This document shows positions 15,141 through 22,316 of a stretch of DNA of 31,649 bases, one piece after another. Made by a program: the position numbers and the translations under genes. The stretch lies in assembly GCA_036822015.1 (NCBI GenBank), contig DAISIL010000039.1, forward strand, positions 1 to 31,649, in the 5' to 3' direction. Within the stretch, counting starts at the first letter, position 1; each line of letters starts with the position of its first letter. The notes beneath the pieces were generated by a model. The model did not search any database, had not been told where the DNA came from, and saw only the letters and a program-made list of their open reading frames with translations. Source of the DNA: DAISIL01 sp036822015 (GTDB lineage: Bacteria > Bacteroidota > Bacteroidia > Cytophagales > Bernardetiaceae).

Positions 15141-18100
15141 ATGAAAACCGGCATCGCGGGCCAACTTGCCCAACTGTTCATCAATTCCAAACTTACGCCA
15201 CTGCTCATGGCCGCCTTTATGGCCATCGGGATATACAGTGCCTACCTGACCCCACGGGAGGAGGAACCCCAGATTGATGTGCCGATTGCGGACATCTTTC
15301 TGCGCTACCCAGGGGCAACGGCACAAGAGGTAGAAAAACGCATCGCCGCTCCCCTCGAAAAAATCATCTCCAACATCCCGGGCGTGGAGTACGTCTATTC
15401 GACATCCATGCCCGGGCAGGCGATGCTCGTCGTGCGCTATTACGTCGGTGATGACGTAGAACGCAGCATCGTCAAGCTCTACAACGAGGTGATGAAGAAC
15501 ATGGATCAGATGCCCGAGGGGGTCAGCATGCCCCTGGTCAAGACCCGATCCATCGACGACGTACCCGCCTTAGCCCTGACCTTGTGGAGCAAAAACTACG
15601 ACGACTACCAACTCAAAAGGATCGCCCAGGAACTCAACGCCGAGATCGAAAAAGTAAAGGAGGTATCCGTTACCCAAATTATCGGTGGACGCGGACGAGA
15701 GATGCGCATCGAACTGGATCCAGAAAAGATGTCTGCCTTCAATCTTGACATTCTGACGATTGCGCAACGCCTTGAAGGAGCCAATGTCCAGATGGAGTCG
15801 GGTAGTTTTGTCCATAACAACACAGCTTTTTTGGTCGAATCGGGCAACTTCATTGCCGGCAAAGAGGAAGCCGAACAGCTCATCGTGGGTGCTGTGGGCA
15901 ATGACGCGGTCTATTTGCGGCAGGTTGCCACCATCACCGACGGCCCCGAATCTCCGGTGCAGTACGTGGGTTTTGGATGGGGGCCAGGCCAGGAATCGGG
16001 GCAATATCCCGCCGTTACGATCTCGGTGGCTAAGCGGCGTGGCGCCGATGCGATGCAACTGGCCGAGACGATTTTAGCCAAAACGGAAGCCCTCCAGGGT
16101 ATTATCATCCCGCAAGATGTCGAGGTAGTCGTTACGCGCAACTACGGTCAGACGGCCTCCCACAAGGTATCCGAGCTGATGTTGCACTTGTTCGGCTCTA
16201 TCGTTGCGGTTACGTTTGTGGTAGCCCTTTCGATGGGCTGGCGCGGTGGTTTGGTGGTCTTTTTATCTGTCCCGATCACCTTTGCCCTGACGCTATTTGT
16301 CTATTACCTGCTGGGCTATACCCTAAACCGGATCACGCTTTTTGCTTTGGTCTTTGTTACGGGTATCGTCGTTGATGATTCAATTATCATCGCAGAAAAT
16401 ATGCACCGCCATTTTAAGATGCGTCGCTTACCATTTTTGCAAGCTGCTCTGGCTTCCATCGACGAAGTAGGCAACCCTACCATCCTGGCAACCTTTACTG
16501 TCATCGCTTCGGTGCTACCGATGGTCTTTGTCTCGGGCTTGATGGGCCCCTACATGAGTCCGATGCCGATTGGTGCTTCTTTGGCGATGATGTTTTCGCT
16601 GCTCGTTGCCTTGATGATAACGCCTTTCCTGGCTTATCGCCTGCTGAGTGCCGAAAAGCACGATGGCGAAAAAGCCTTTCGGATGGAGGATACGGCCATC
16701 TTCAAGATTTACGCAAAAGCGATGCGCCCGCTCATCGAAACACCCTGGAAACGCTGGGCGTTCATTGGTGGGACTAGCCTGATGCTGATGGCTTCGATGG
16801 TCTTGTTTTATTTGCGGATGGTAGAAGTCAAGATGCTTCCTTTCGATAATAAAAATGAGTTTCAGGTCATTATTGATATGCCCGAAGGCACGCCCCTCGA
16901 GCGTACCGCCGTGGTAGCCAACGAAATTGCAGCTTATGTGCGTCAGCAGCCCGAGGTGATCCATTACCAGACCTACGTCGGGACGGCCGCACCGATGAAC
17001 TTCAACGGACTTGTTCGCCACTATGACCTCCGACGCGGCCCCAACGTCGCTGATGTACAAGTAAATATCATCGACAAAGAAGAACGCGACATCCAGAGCC
17101 ACGCCATCGCCAAAAAGTTTCGCGGCCCCATCCAGGAGATCGCCCGTAAGTATCAAGCCAACGTAAAAGTAGTGGAGGTGCCGCCTGGCCCCCCCGTACT
17201 TTCTACGATTGTGGCAGAGGTTTATGGCCCCAGCATCGAAGGGCAGCGCGATGTAGCCCAGCAGCTCATGCAACTCTTTGAAGATGTAGAGGGTATCGTG
17301 GATGTGGATTGGCTCGTAGAAGCCGAGCAAACCGAGTTTAACTTCCGTGTGAACAAAGAAAAAGCAGCCCTGGCCGGTATCGCGACCCAGCAGGTGGTAC
17401 ATACCATCGGGGCGGCCCTGCACGGCTATCCCGTAACGCGGCTTTACGACGAAAACGAACACGACCCCACAAGTATCGTCCTGCGCTTGCCCGAAGCCGA
17501 ACGCTCAAGTGTACAAGATTTGCAACGCCTAAGCGTGCGCTCTCCCCTGACGGGACAACTGGTGTCAATTTCTGACATCGTACAGGTGGAAGAACGAATC
17601 CAAGAGCAAAGCATCTATCGCAAAAACCAAAAGCGCGTCGTTTATGTCCTGGCCGACGTAGCCGACCAAATCGAAAGCCCGGCCTACGCCATGGCAGAGG
17701 TCAGCGCACGCCTGCAAGAGATCAACGTACCCGTAGGCTACACGCTGGAGGAGTACTTCACGGATCAGCCTTTCATGGAGGAGGATCACTTCGGCATCAA
17801 GTGGGACGGCGAGTGGCACATCACCTACGAGGTTTTCCGCGACCTGGGCGGGGCTTTCGGGGTGGTCTTGATTGTCATTTATGTCTTGATTGTGGGCTGG
17901 TTCCAGGATTTCAAAGTACCCTTTGTGATGATGGTGGCCATTCCGCTTTCGCTGGCAGGCATCTTGATCGGACACTGGATGCTGGGGGCTTTCTTTACGG
18001 CTACCTCCATGATCGGTATGATCGCCCTGGCGGGGATCATGGTACGTAACTCTGTGTTACTGATCGACTTTATCAACCTCCGCTTAGAGGAAGGCGCACC

Positions 18101-18323
18101 GCTCAAAGAAGCCGTCATCGAAGCAGGTGCGGTACGTACTACGCCTATCCTCCTGACGGCAGGTACGGTCGTGATTGGTGCCTTCGTGATCCTCTTCGAT
18201 CCGATTTTCCAGGGGCTGGCCATCTCCCTGATGGGTGGCTCCATCGCCTCCACCGCCCTCACGCTGCTGATCGTTCCGTTGATTTATTACCTCAAAGAAC
18301 GGGGGAAGTATGAGAAGAAGTAA
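15141..18323 (+). CDS. RND-superfamily efflux pump, inner-membrane subunit
   Basis: A 1060-residue proton-driven exporter with the complete double-repeat plan: TM1 (about 16-34), a large periplasmic loop, TM2-6, an intracellular stretch, TM7 (about 543-561), a second loop and TM8-12. The proton-relay pair D412/D413 lies in TM4 (FVTGIVVDDSIIIAEN), as in the HAE1/AcrB group. The TM10 motif reads GIMVRNSVLLIDF, so Arg969 stands where AcrB has the relay lysine. The segment before TM8 (residues about 865-900) is unusually acidic and aromatic. Substrate cannot be assigned. It is the last gene of the ArsR-controlled operon and ends 10 nt before a strong terminator hairpin. The identity as an RND pump is certain. 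Confidence 0.95.
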   Translation: MKTGIAGQLAQLFINSKLTPLLMAAFMAIGIYSAYLTPREEEPQIDVPIADIFLRYPGATAQEVEKRIAAPLEKIISNIPGVEYVYSTSMPGQAMLVVRYYVGDDVERSIVKLYNEVMKNMDQMPEGVSMPLVKTRSIDDVPALALTLWSKNYDDYQLKRIAQELNAEIEKVKEVSVTQIIGGRGREMRIELDPEKMSAFNLDILTIAQRLEGANVQMESGSFVHNNTAFLVESGNFIAGKEEAEQLIVGAVGNDAVYLRQVATITDGPESPVQYVGFGWGPGQESGQYPAVTISVAKRRGADAMQLAETILAKTEALQGIIIPQDVEVVVTRNYGQTASHKVSELMLHLFGSIVAVTFVVALSMGWRGGLVVFLSVPITFALTLFVYYLLGYTLNRITLFALVFVTGIVVDDSIIIAENMHRHFKMRRLPFLQAALASIDEVGNPTILATFTVIASVLPMVFVSGLMGPYMSPMPIGASLAMMFSLLVALMITPFLAYRLLSAEKHDGEKAFRMEDTAIFKIYAKAMRPLIETPWKRWAFIGGTSLMLMASMVLFYLRMVEVKMLPFDNKNEFQVIIDMPEGTPLERTAVVANEIAAYVRQQPEVIHYQTYVGTAAPMNFNGLVRHYDLRRGPNVADVQVNIIDKEERDIQSHAIAKKFRGPIQEIARKYQANVKVVEVPPGPPVLSTIVAEVYGPSIEGQRDVAQQLMQLFEDVEGIVDVDWLVEAEQTEFNFRVNKEKAALAGIATQQVVHTIGAALHGYPVTRLYDENEHDPTSIVLRLPEAERSSVQDLQRLSVRSPLTGQLVSISDIVQVEERIQEQSIYRKNQKRVVYVLADVADQIESPAYAMAEVSARLQEINVPVGYTLEEYFTDQPFMEEDHFGIKWDGEWHITYEVFRDLGGAFGVVLIVIYVLIVGWFQDFKVPFVMMVAIPLSLAGILIGHWMLGAFFTATSMIGMIALAGIMVRNSVLLIDFINLRLEEGAPLKEAVIEAGAVRTTPILLTAGTVVIGAFVILFDPIFQGLAISLMGGSIASTALTLLIVPLIYYLKERGKYEKK

Positions 18324-18333
18324 GTTTTTAGGG

Positions 18334-18363
18334 AAAGCCGTTTCGAGAGAAGCGGCTTTTTTT
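18334..18363. terminator. Intrinsic terminator of the efflux operon
   Basis: AAAGCCGTTTC (18334-18344), loop GAGA, then GAAGCGGCTTT (18349-18359) form an 11-bp stem with one G-U pair, followed by a T-run to 18363. It lies between the convergent pump and XRE genes. The A-run on the left allows weaker termination of the minus-strand transcript too. Confidence 0.88.
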
Positions 18364-18367
18364 ATTT

Positions 18368-18760
18368 CTAGGAGCTTTCTAACCTTTCTAGTAATTCGGC
18401 AAATTTTGCCTCTAAATTCTTGATTTTTTCTTCGAGTTGTTCTTTTTCTCTGATTAAAACTTGATTAACTACGCTATCTCCGAGGTACAAATTTTGGTTT
18501 CCAAAGACGACACTCCCACCTTGCCCCGAATTATTATTTGTGATGCTGACCGTTTCAGGCAAGAGTTCTTGAACAGGTACGTTTAACATTTCCGCAAACT
18601 TAACTATCTTATTGTAAGAAAGTTGTGTTTCGTTTCGCTCATACCGTGAGTAGGTGGACTCAGGAACATCAAGCAGGTCAGCCATTTCTGCCTGCGTCAT
18701 TTTACGGTTTTCTCGCAAGTCTCTGAGTTTGTTTCCAATGCGTAGTTTCATTTCACTCAT
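18368..18760 (-). CDS. XRE-family helix-turn-helix regulator with coiled-coil tail
   Basis: A 130-residue regulator. The N-terminal Cro/C1-type helix-turn-helix (about 8-65) shows GNKLRDLRENRKMTQAEMADLL, then ESTYSRYERNE in the recognition region. A Gly/Asn-rich linker (NNNSGQGGSVVFGNQN, about 74-89) leads to a heptad-repeat helix (EKEQLEEKIKNLEAKFAELLERL) that should form a coiled-coil dimer. Start at ATG 18760; a second ATG at 18751 is possible. A perfect TAGCTTTG -7 box lies 42 nt upstream. It is divergent from the secreted-protein gene at 18933 and is a candidate regulator of it. It marks the left border of the AT-rich accessory segment. Confidence 0.9.
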   Translation of the reverse strand: MSEMKLRIGNKLRDLRENRKMTQAEMADLLDVPESTYSRYERNETQLSYNKIVKFAEMLNVPVQELLPETVSITNNNSGQGGSVVFGNQNLYLGDSVVNQVLIREKEQLEEKIKNLEAKFAELLERLESS

Positions 18761-18801
18761 TTTTTATGTGGGTAAACTCTCGTTTTTTGGTTTGAGTACT
18801 A

Positions 18802-18809
18802 CAAAGCTA
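18802..18809 (-). promoter_or_regulatory. -7 element of the XRE gene promoter
   Basis: TAGCTTTG on the minus strand matches TAnnTTTG exactly. A TTT triplet (18832-18830) lies 20 nt upstream in place of a full -33 TTTG. The predicted leader is about 35 nt. Confidence 0.5.
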
Positions 18810-18818
18810 TGTTTTATT

Positions 18819-18852
18819 TTTGGTTTATGAAACTAGCTTTTCGTTATCTTTA
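18819..18852 (+). promoter_or_regulatory. Possible promoter of the secreted-protein gene
   Basis: TTTG (18819-18822), a 22-nt spacer and TATCTTTA (18845-18852) resemble the -33/-7 pattern on the plus strand. It overlaps the upstream part of the divergent XRE promoter. The leader to the ATG at 18933 would be about 75 nt. Confidence 0.35.
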
Positions 18853-18932
18853 GCTCTTATTACACTCATGATATATCCTTTCACTTAAAAGTTGATGAGG
18901 CAAAACCGCATAAAACAAAATTTTAAATTGTC

Positions 18933-19634
18933 ATGAGAACTATCTTCCTGTACATCTTATTCATCTACTGCTTACCGTATAGTGTATGTAATGCTCAAGT
19001 CACTACAATAACTATTTACGAAGGTACTTACACAATCAATCCGTATGATGGCTTACAAGGATATCGGTCAGGCTTAGGATTAGCAGTAACTAAAACAGTA
19101 GAGTTATCTGGTAAAGACTCAAGTTCTATGATGCTAACAATATCACGATCAAGAATAAGCCCCCCCTATAACATCCCGTACGGGATTATACTAACTGGCG
19201 ATTTAATACCTTTATTCGAAAAAGTAGTGTTAAAATATACAGAGTGGTCAAGGCTAGAAAAGCAGAAAAATACAGTACTAGAGAAAGATATGTACTCTAA
19301 AACAGGTTTAGATCATATAAGAGCTAATCACTATTCAAATGCTAATCACTATTCAAATGTTGGTGGCTACCATGATGCTTCTATTATTATTAATCCGAAT
19401 ATTAATTCGGAGTCAATTAACAAGTCTGTTAATACTTTTACCATAAGGTATGAGCGGGGTTCTTTAATTTTCGAGTATACAGCTACTGATCGCGAGAGCG
19501 TCACGATTTGGCTTCACAGTACTGATATGGAACAAATTGCAAAATTTATTGCCTCAGGTAAGTTTAAGAAGGGCATCGAAAATATAAAAAAATCTAGACA
19601 GTCTTGGGATGAATTTGAGACTATAGATGATTAG
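18933..19634 (+). CDS. Secreted protein of unknown function
   Basis: A 233-residue protein that I do not recognise. Residues 1-22 form a signal peptide (MRTIFLYILFIYCLPYSVCNAQ). The mature part is rich in Ser, Asn, Ile and Tyr, with alternating beta-type stretches (TTITIYEGTYTINPYDG, VNTFTIRYERGSLIFEYTATD). Near residue 131 the hexapeptide NHYSNA/V occurs twice because of an 18-bp tandem duplication. The C-terminus is charged (KKGIENIKKSRQSWDEFETIDD). There is no lipobox, type IX sorting signal or catalytic motif. It is divergent from the XRE regulator and is followed by three small membrane-protein genes on the same strand. Its base composition is clearly more AT-rich than the flanking core genes. 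Confidence 0.75.
   Translation: MRTIFLYILFIYCLPYSVCNAQVTTITIYEGTYTINPYDGLQGYRSGLGLAVTKTVELSGKDSSSMMLTISRSRISPPYNIPYGIILTGDLIPLFEKVVLKYTEWSRLEKQKNTVLEKDMYSKTGLDHIRANHYSNANHYSNVGGYHDASIIINPNINSESINKSVNTFTIRYERGSLIFEYTATDRESVTIWLHSTDMEQIAKFIASGKFKKGIENIKKSRQSWDEFETIDD
19323..19358 (+). repeat. 18-bp perfect tandem duplication
   Basis: GCTAATCACTATTCAAAT occurs twice head to tail (19323-19340 and 19341-19358) within the secreted-protein gene, keeping the frame and adding six residues. Confidence 0.95.
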
Positions 19635-19661
19635 CACCATTTACCAGAGAGTGTACTAATT

Positions 19662-19697
19662 ATGGAAGAGAAAAAGCAGAGGCGTATGCGTCTATGA
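19662..19697 (+). other. Possible 11-codon leader reading frame
   Basis: An ATG at 19662 opens MEEKKQRRMRL and stops at a TGA that overlaps the ATG of the next gene (ATGA at 19694-19697). The overlap could couple translation to the 84-residue membrane protein. It is very short and may be chance. Confidence 0.2.
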
Positions 19698-19948
19698 GTT
19701 ACAATAAGTTTGCTGATAAAATAATTGATGAATTAAAACTTGGAATATCTTATATTCCAAACATCATATTTATTTTGATTTGTATATTTGGCGTAATAAC
19801 AGAGCTTTATATAATGATTCAGTTTAATTTTATCTTTGAATTACTAATGCTTTTGATATACGGCATAACATACTATTTTCTATATCAAATAGCTAAAAAA
19901 GATCACCCAATGGAACGGAGACACAAAACACTAAATAAATATAAGTAA
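19694..19948 (+). CDS. Small membrane protein (84 residues) of unknown function
   Basis: Two hydrophobic segments are visible, at about residues 17-42 (SYIPNIIFILICIFGVITEL) and 45-66 (NFIFELLMLLIYGITYYFLY), with charged ends (KKDHPMERRHKTLNKYK). It therefore probably spans the inner membrane twice. No family was recognised. The next small membrane-protein gene begins one base after its stop codon (19950), so the two are likely expressed together. Codon use is strongly AT-rich. Confidence 0.6.
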   Translation: MSYNKFADKIIDELKLGISYIPNIIFILICIFGVITELYIMIQFNFIFELLMLLIYGITYYFLYQIAKKDHPMERRHKTLNKYK

Positions 19949-19949
19949 A

Positions 19950-20129
19950 ATGAAAGAACTCTTCATAGTACTGCTTAATATTTGTATTTGCTTTTTAATA
20001 GCAAAAGTTGGAGAAAAGCGTAAAATTGGATTTGGCTGGAGTTTTTTCTTCTGCCTTTTTCTCAGTCCAATTATTGGAGGAATTATTACAATGCTAAGTC
20101 CTAAGGTGTTTGACAAGGAACAAAACTAA
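19950..20129 (+). CDS. Small membrane protein (59 residues)
   Basis: The frame starts at ATG 19950, one base after the stop of the preceding gene. It reads MKELFIVLLNICICFLIAKV, a first membrane helix, then GEKRKIGFGWSFFFCLFLSP and IIGGIITML, a second helix. The GxKRKIGFGWSFFxCLFLSPIIG pattern is one I associate with small Bacteroidota membrane proteins of unknown function, which supports that it is a real gene in spite of its length. It is part of a tight run of small genes (19694-20321). Confidence 0.6.
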   Translation: MKELFIVLLNICICFLIAKVGEKRKIGFGWSFFFCLFLSPIIGGIITMLSPKVFDKEQN

Positions 20130-20141
20130 CTCTCAAAAGAA

Positions 20142-20321
20142 ATGAAAAAGTTTTTTGGTTGGGTATTCATAGTCGTAGGGGTTGTTAACCTCTTATTATT
20201 CATCGTAATGGTTTCCGAGGGCGCGCAACAGCCTTTGAGAAATCCCAATCCTCTTATTGCTGTTGGACTCGTAGGACTTGGTATTTGGATGATTAATCCA
20301 TCCAAGTCTAAAAAGAAGTGA
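20142..20321 (+). CDS. Small membrane protein (59 residues)
   Basis: The frame starts at ATG 20142, 12 nt after the previous stop. It has two hydrophobic helices: MKKFFGWVFIVVGVVNLLLF (1-20) and a second at about 38-51 (LIAVGLVGLGIWMI), with a lysine-rich end (PSKSKKK). The function is unknown. Its stop codon is about 10 nt before the first unit of the palindromic repeat R1. Confidence 0.55.
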   Translation: MKKFFGWVFIVVGVVNLLLFIVMVSEGAQQPLRNPNPLIAVGLVGLGIWMINPSKSKKK

Positions 20322-20360
20322 TGACAACCCGCTTCTTCCAAATTTGCAATCTCGAAGCCG

Positions 20361-20471
20361 TCCGCCGTTGTTGGTCTTCCGTAGTGAAACGGAGGGCGAC
20401 CAACAACCCAAGCTGTCCCCTTCCACCAGCTAGAAGGTGAAAGGTTGTTGGTCAAAGACACAACAACGGCG
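20361..20471 (+). repeat. 111-bp palindromic element, copy A
   Basis: It begins TCCGCCGTTGTTGGTC and ends CACAACAACGGCG. The ends are an 11-bp perfect inverted repeat (20363-20373 with 20461-20471). Internally GTTGTTGGTC (20367-20376) can pair with GACCAACAAC (20398-20407), and a second copy of GTTGTTGGTC at 20444-20453 offers an alternative partner. Two smaller hairpins lie inside: CTTCCGT/ACGGAGG and CCTTCCACC/GGTGAAAGG. No coding frame is evident. Confidence 0.85.
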
Positions 20472-20500
20472 AGGTTAAGGGAAGCCAGCCAGAGTTATCC

Positions 20501-20538
20501 TCCGCCGTTGTTGGTCTTCCGTAGTGAAACGGAGGGCG
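20501..20538 (+). repeat. 38-bp fragment of the palindromic element, copy B
   Basis: Identical to the first 38 bases of copy A (TCCGCCGTTGTTGG... to GGAGGGCG), then it breaks off one base before copy C. A 29-nt spacer separates it from copy A. Confidence 0.85.
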
Positions 20539-20539
20539 T

Positions 20540-20650
20540 TCCGCCGTTGTTGGTCTTCCGCAGTGAAACGGAGGGCGACCAACAACCCAAGCTGTCCCCT
20601 TGCACCAGCTAGAAGGTGAAAGGTTGTTGGTCAAAGACACAACAACGGCG
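20540..20650 (+). repeat. 111-bp palindromic element, copy C
   Basis: Full-length copy, in the same orientation as copy A and differing by two substitutions (T to C at 20561; C to G in CCTTGCACC). Neither change destroys the inner hairpins; the second alters the mismatched position of the CCTT-CACC stem. Confidence 0.85.
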
Positions 20651-20837
20651 AAGGTGAAAGCGGTACGGTAGCATCTGTGATGCGCTTTTCAGCTAAAGGC
20701 ACATGATGAGCGGTACGAGATGACAAATCTTGTACAGCAAGAGGTTAATTGTGTTTTAAAGAAAAAATAACCGGGGGAAATCAAACATTTGAATAAGGAC
20801 GTGGCGTTAAAGGTAGAAAAGCAAACCAACAACTTCT

Positions 20838-21053
20838 ATGGATACTTTGATAGTTAAAGTACAGGCAGAGCAGAAAGACTTCTTGCTGCAATTATTATCT
20901 AAGTTCGCTTTTATTGAGGTAGAAGTACCCGGGGGACAAAATTTACCTGTTATCTGGGCAGAAAAAGCAGATGTTACCGCTTTATTTTCAGCAAGTCAGT
21001 CGCAACCTATAAACCTCTCCAAGATTCGACAGTCATGGAAACGTCATCAATAG
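20838..21053 (+). CDS. Putative antitoxin of a PIN-type toxin-antitoxin pair
   Basis: A 71-residue protein starting MDTLIVKVQAEQKDFLLQLL. The N-terminal segment predicts a beta strand and amphipathic helix, and the C-terminus (NLSKIRQSWKRHQ) is basic, as often seen where a small antitoxin wraps its toxin. No known antitoxin family was recognised by sequence. The assignment comes from size and context: its last 19 nt overlap the start of the PIN-domain gene in another frame, the usual arrangement of VapB-VapC pairs. Confidence 0.65.
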   Translation: MDTLIVKVQAEQKDFLLQLLSKFAFIEVEVPGGQNLPVIWAEKADVTALFSASQSQPINLSKIRQSWKRHQ

Positions 21054-21433
21054 TTCTCTGTGATTCAAATATCATTATTGATGCCATGAATGGTGATGAA
21101 AAGGTACAGGCACAGTTGATCGAGTTAGCCAAAAGTGGCGTACTTATCTCGGTTATTACAGAGATGGAGATATTAAAGGGAGCGATGAACAAAGAAATGT
21201 TGGAGACTTTTCTAAAGTCTTTGAAGGGTTACCATATTATTCATATAGATGAAGCATCCTCAAGAAAAAGCGTTGAACTTGTCCGTCGGTATCACCTGAG
21301 CCATGGGCTTGATATTCCAGACGCGATGATTGCTGCTATTGCACTAAATCACGATCTGGAACTATACACCCGAAATCTCAAAGATTTCAGGTTCATAGAA
21401 GGCTTACGTTTGTACAATCCAGCTAATCAATAA
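21035..21433 (+). CDS. PIN-domain ribonuclease, VapC-like toxin
   Basis: A 132-residue single-domain PIN protein, the usual size of VapC toxins that cleave tRNA or rRNA. The acidic metal-binding residues are present: D10 in VLCDSNIIIDAM, E45 in ITEMEILKG, D96 in GLDIPDAMIAA and D117 in NLKDFRFIEGLRL. It should therefore be catalytically competent. The start at ATG 21035 overlaps the putative antitoxin by 19 nt. Repeat R2 begins 17 nt after its stop codon. The RNA target is unknown. Confidence 0.88.
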   Translation: METSSIVLCDSNIIIDAMNGDEKVQAQLIELAKSGVLISVITEMEILKGAMNKEMLETFLKSLKGYHIIHIDEASSRKSVELVRRYHLSHGLDIPDAMIAAIALNHDLELYTRNLKDFRFIEGLRLYNPANQ

Positions 21434-21450
21434 GTTATCTCCTCCCTCAC

Positions 21451-21575
21451 CGCTCCCCCAAACTTGCAATCTCAAAGCCGTATCGTAGGCTTTTCAATCC
21501 GTTTTCATGTTGAAAAGACACATCCGAGAGATGCTATGATAGGTGGTACGAGATGATAAATCTCGCACAGCCCCC
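21451..21575 (+). repeat. Repeat R2 (degenerate copy)
   Basis: It begins with the H1-like CGCTCCCCCAAACTTGCAA and AAAGCCGTATCG. An 8-bp hairpin CTTTTCAA/TTGAAAAG follows (21490-21517). It ends with the H3-like GGTACGAGATGATAAATCTC (21545-21564). It lies 17 nt downstream of the VapC-like gene and is the most divergent of the five copies. Confidence 0.6.
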
Positions 21576-21675
21576 GGTATCTTCTCCTAAGATTGACTTC
21601 ACAAGATAAAATTCCCATACCATTTACGAAAAGAGTTTTTTGTATCTTGTCGTATTACAACTAACAAAATTAGCC

Positions 21676-22266
21676 ATGCGAGCAGAAGTAGCCACCCAAA
21701 ACCGTCTCACTTTGAAAGCATACCTCCAACTCGAAGAGGAAACCAAAGAAAAATATGAATATTTTGCTGGGTATGTCTATGCGATGGCGGGAGGAAGTTA
21801 TGCACACAATACGATCTGTGGAAATATTTTTTCTGAGATCAATATGCGTTTGAAAGGAACATCCTGTCAAATCATGAATAGCGATACAAAACTCTACCTT
21901 CAACCAAGGGAAAGCTACGTGTATCCCGATGCGATGATTTTGTGTGGAACAAAAGAAGAATCTCCTGAGTTGAAAGGTGCTTTTATGAATCCTGTCGTGA
22001 TAATTGAAGTGTTATCCGACTCTACCGAAGGCTTTGATCGAGGTGAGAAGTTTGAATACTATCGACAAATCCCTTCCCTGAAACACTACCTTATGATTCG
22101 TCAAGATGTAGTTAAGATAGACATTTATTCACGTGAGGATACACTTTGGAGGATTGAAACACTTACGGGACTTAAAAACGTAATGGAATTGGAAGTCGTA
22201 ACAGACCTGAAACTAAACCTCCCACTGGCCGATATTTATGATCGGATTAGTTTTGAAACGAAATAA
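21676..22266 (+). CDS. Uma2-family (DUF820) PD-(D/E)XK nuclease-fold protein
   Basis: A 196-residue protein from ATG 21676 (MRAEVATQNRLTLKAYLQLE); an upstream TTG frame adds 12 residues with no likely role. Typical Uma2 features are KYEYFAGYVYAMAGGSYAHN (about 34-53), the nuclease-like core VYPDAMILC (Asp) and NPVVIIEVLSDSTEGFDRGEK (Glu), and FEYYRQIPSLKHYLMI. The PD...ExL arrangement is that of a restriction-endonuclease fold. These genes are abundant in cyanobacteria and Bacteroidota, and their cellular role is not established. It stands alone between R2 and R3 with its own upstream region. A TATCTTGT box at 21643-21650 may be its -7 element. Confidence 0.88.
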   Translation: MRAEVATQNRLTLKAYLQLEEETKEKYEYFAGYVYAMAGGSYAHNTICGNIFSEINMRLKGTSCQIMNSDTKLYLQPRESYVYPDAMILCGTKEESPELKGAFMNPVVIIEVLSDSTEGFDRGEKFEYYRQIPSLKHYLMIRQDVVKIDIYSREDTLWRIETLTGLKNVMELEVVTDLKLNLPLADIYDRISFETK

Positions 22267-22316
22267 ACCCCTCTGGTGCAAGCGTCATCCCTTGTGTCTA
22301 TGATAAAATCAACATC

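Larger units (their letters stand above)
20331..20743 (+). repeat. Repeat R1, split by two copies of a 111-bp palindromic element
   Basis: This fills most of the 516-nt gap between genes (20322-20837). The left part, 20331-20360, is a degenerate copy of hairpin H1 (CTTCCA..TTTGCAA..CTCGAAG). The right part has the H2 motif CGGTACGGTAGCATCTGTGATG (20660-20681), given here as consecutive 11-base halves, and H3 GCGGTACGAGAT-loop-ATCTTGTACAGC (20710-20738). In R3-R5, H1 joins directly to CGGTACG. Here about 300 nt of other repeats separate them, as if inserted into R1. Nothing gene-like was seen in 20744-20837. Confidence 0.75.

Noticed and set aside
16515..17462. 315-codon minus-strand open frame inside the RND pump gene
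   Set aside because: It is the shadow of a clearly conserved coding sequence on the other strand; its product shows no domain or signal peptide.
14012..18323. Copper/silver (Cus-type) efflux system
   Set aside because: The adaptor lacks a Met/His-rich metal-binding extension, and the pump carries the Asp-Asp pair of HAE1-type pumps rather than heavy-metal RND signatures that I can see.
20361..20650. CRISPR array
   Set aside because: The repeats are 111 bp, palindromic throughout and not separated by regular unique spacers; there are no cas genes.
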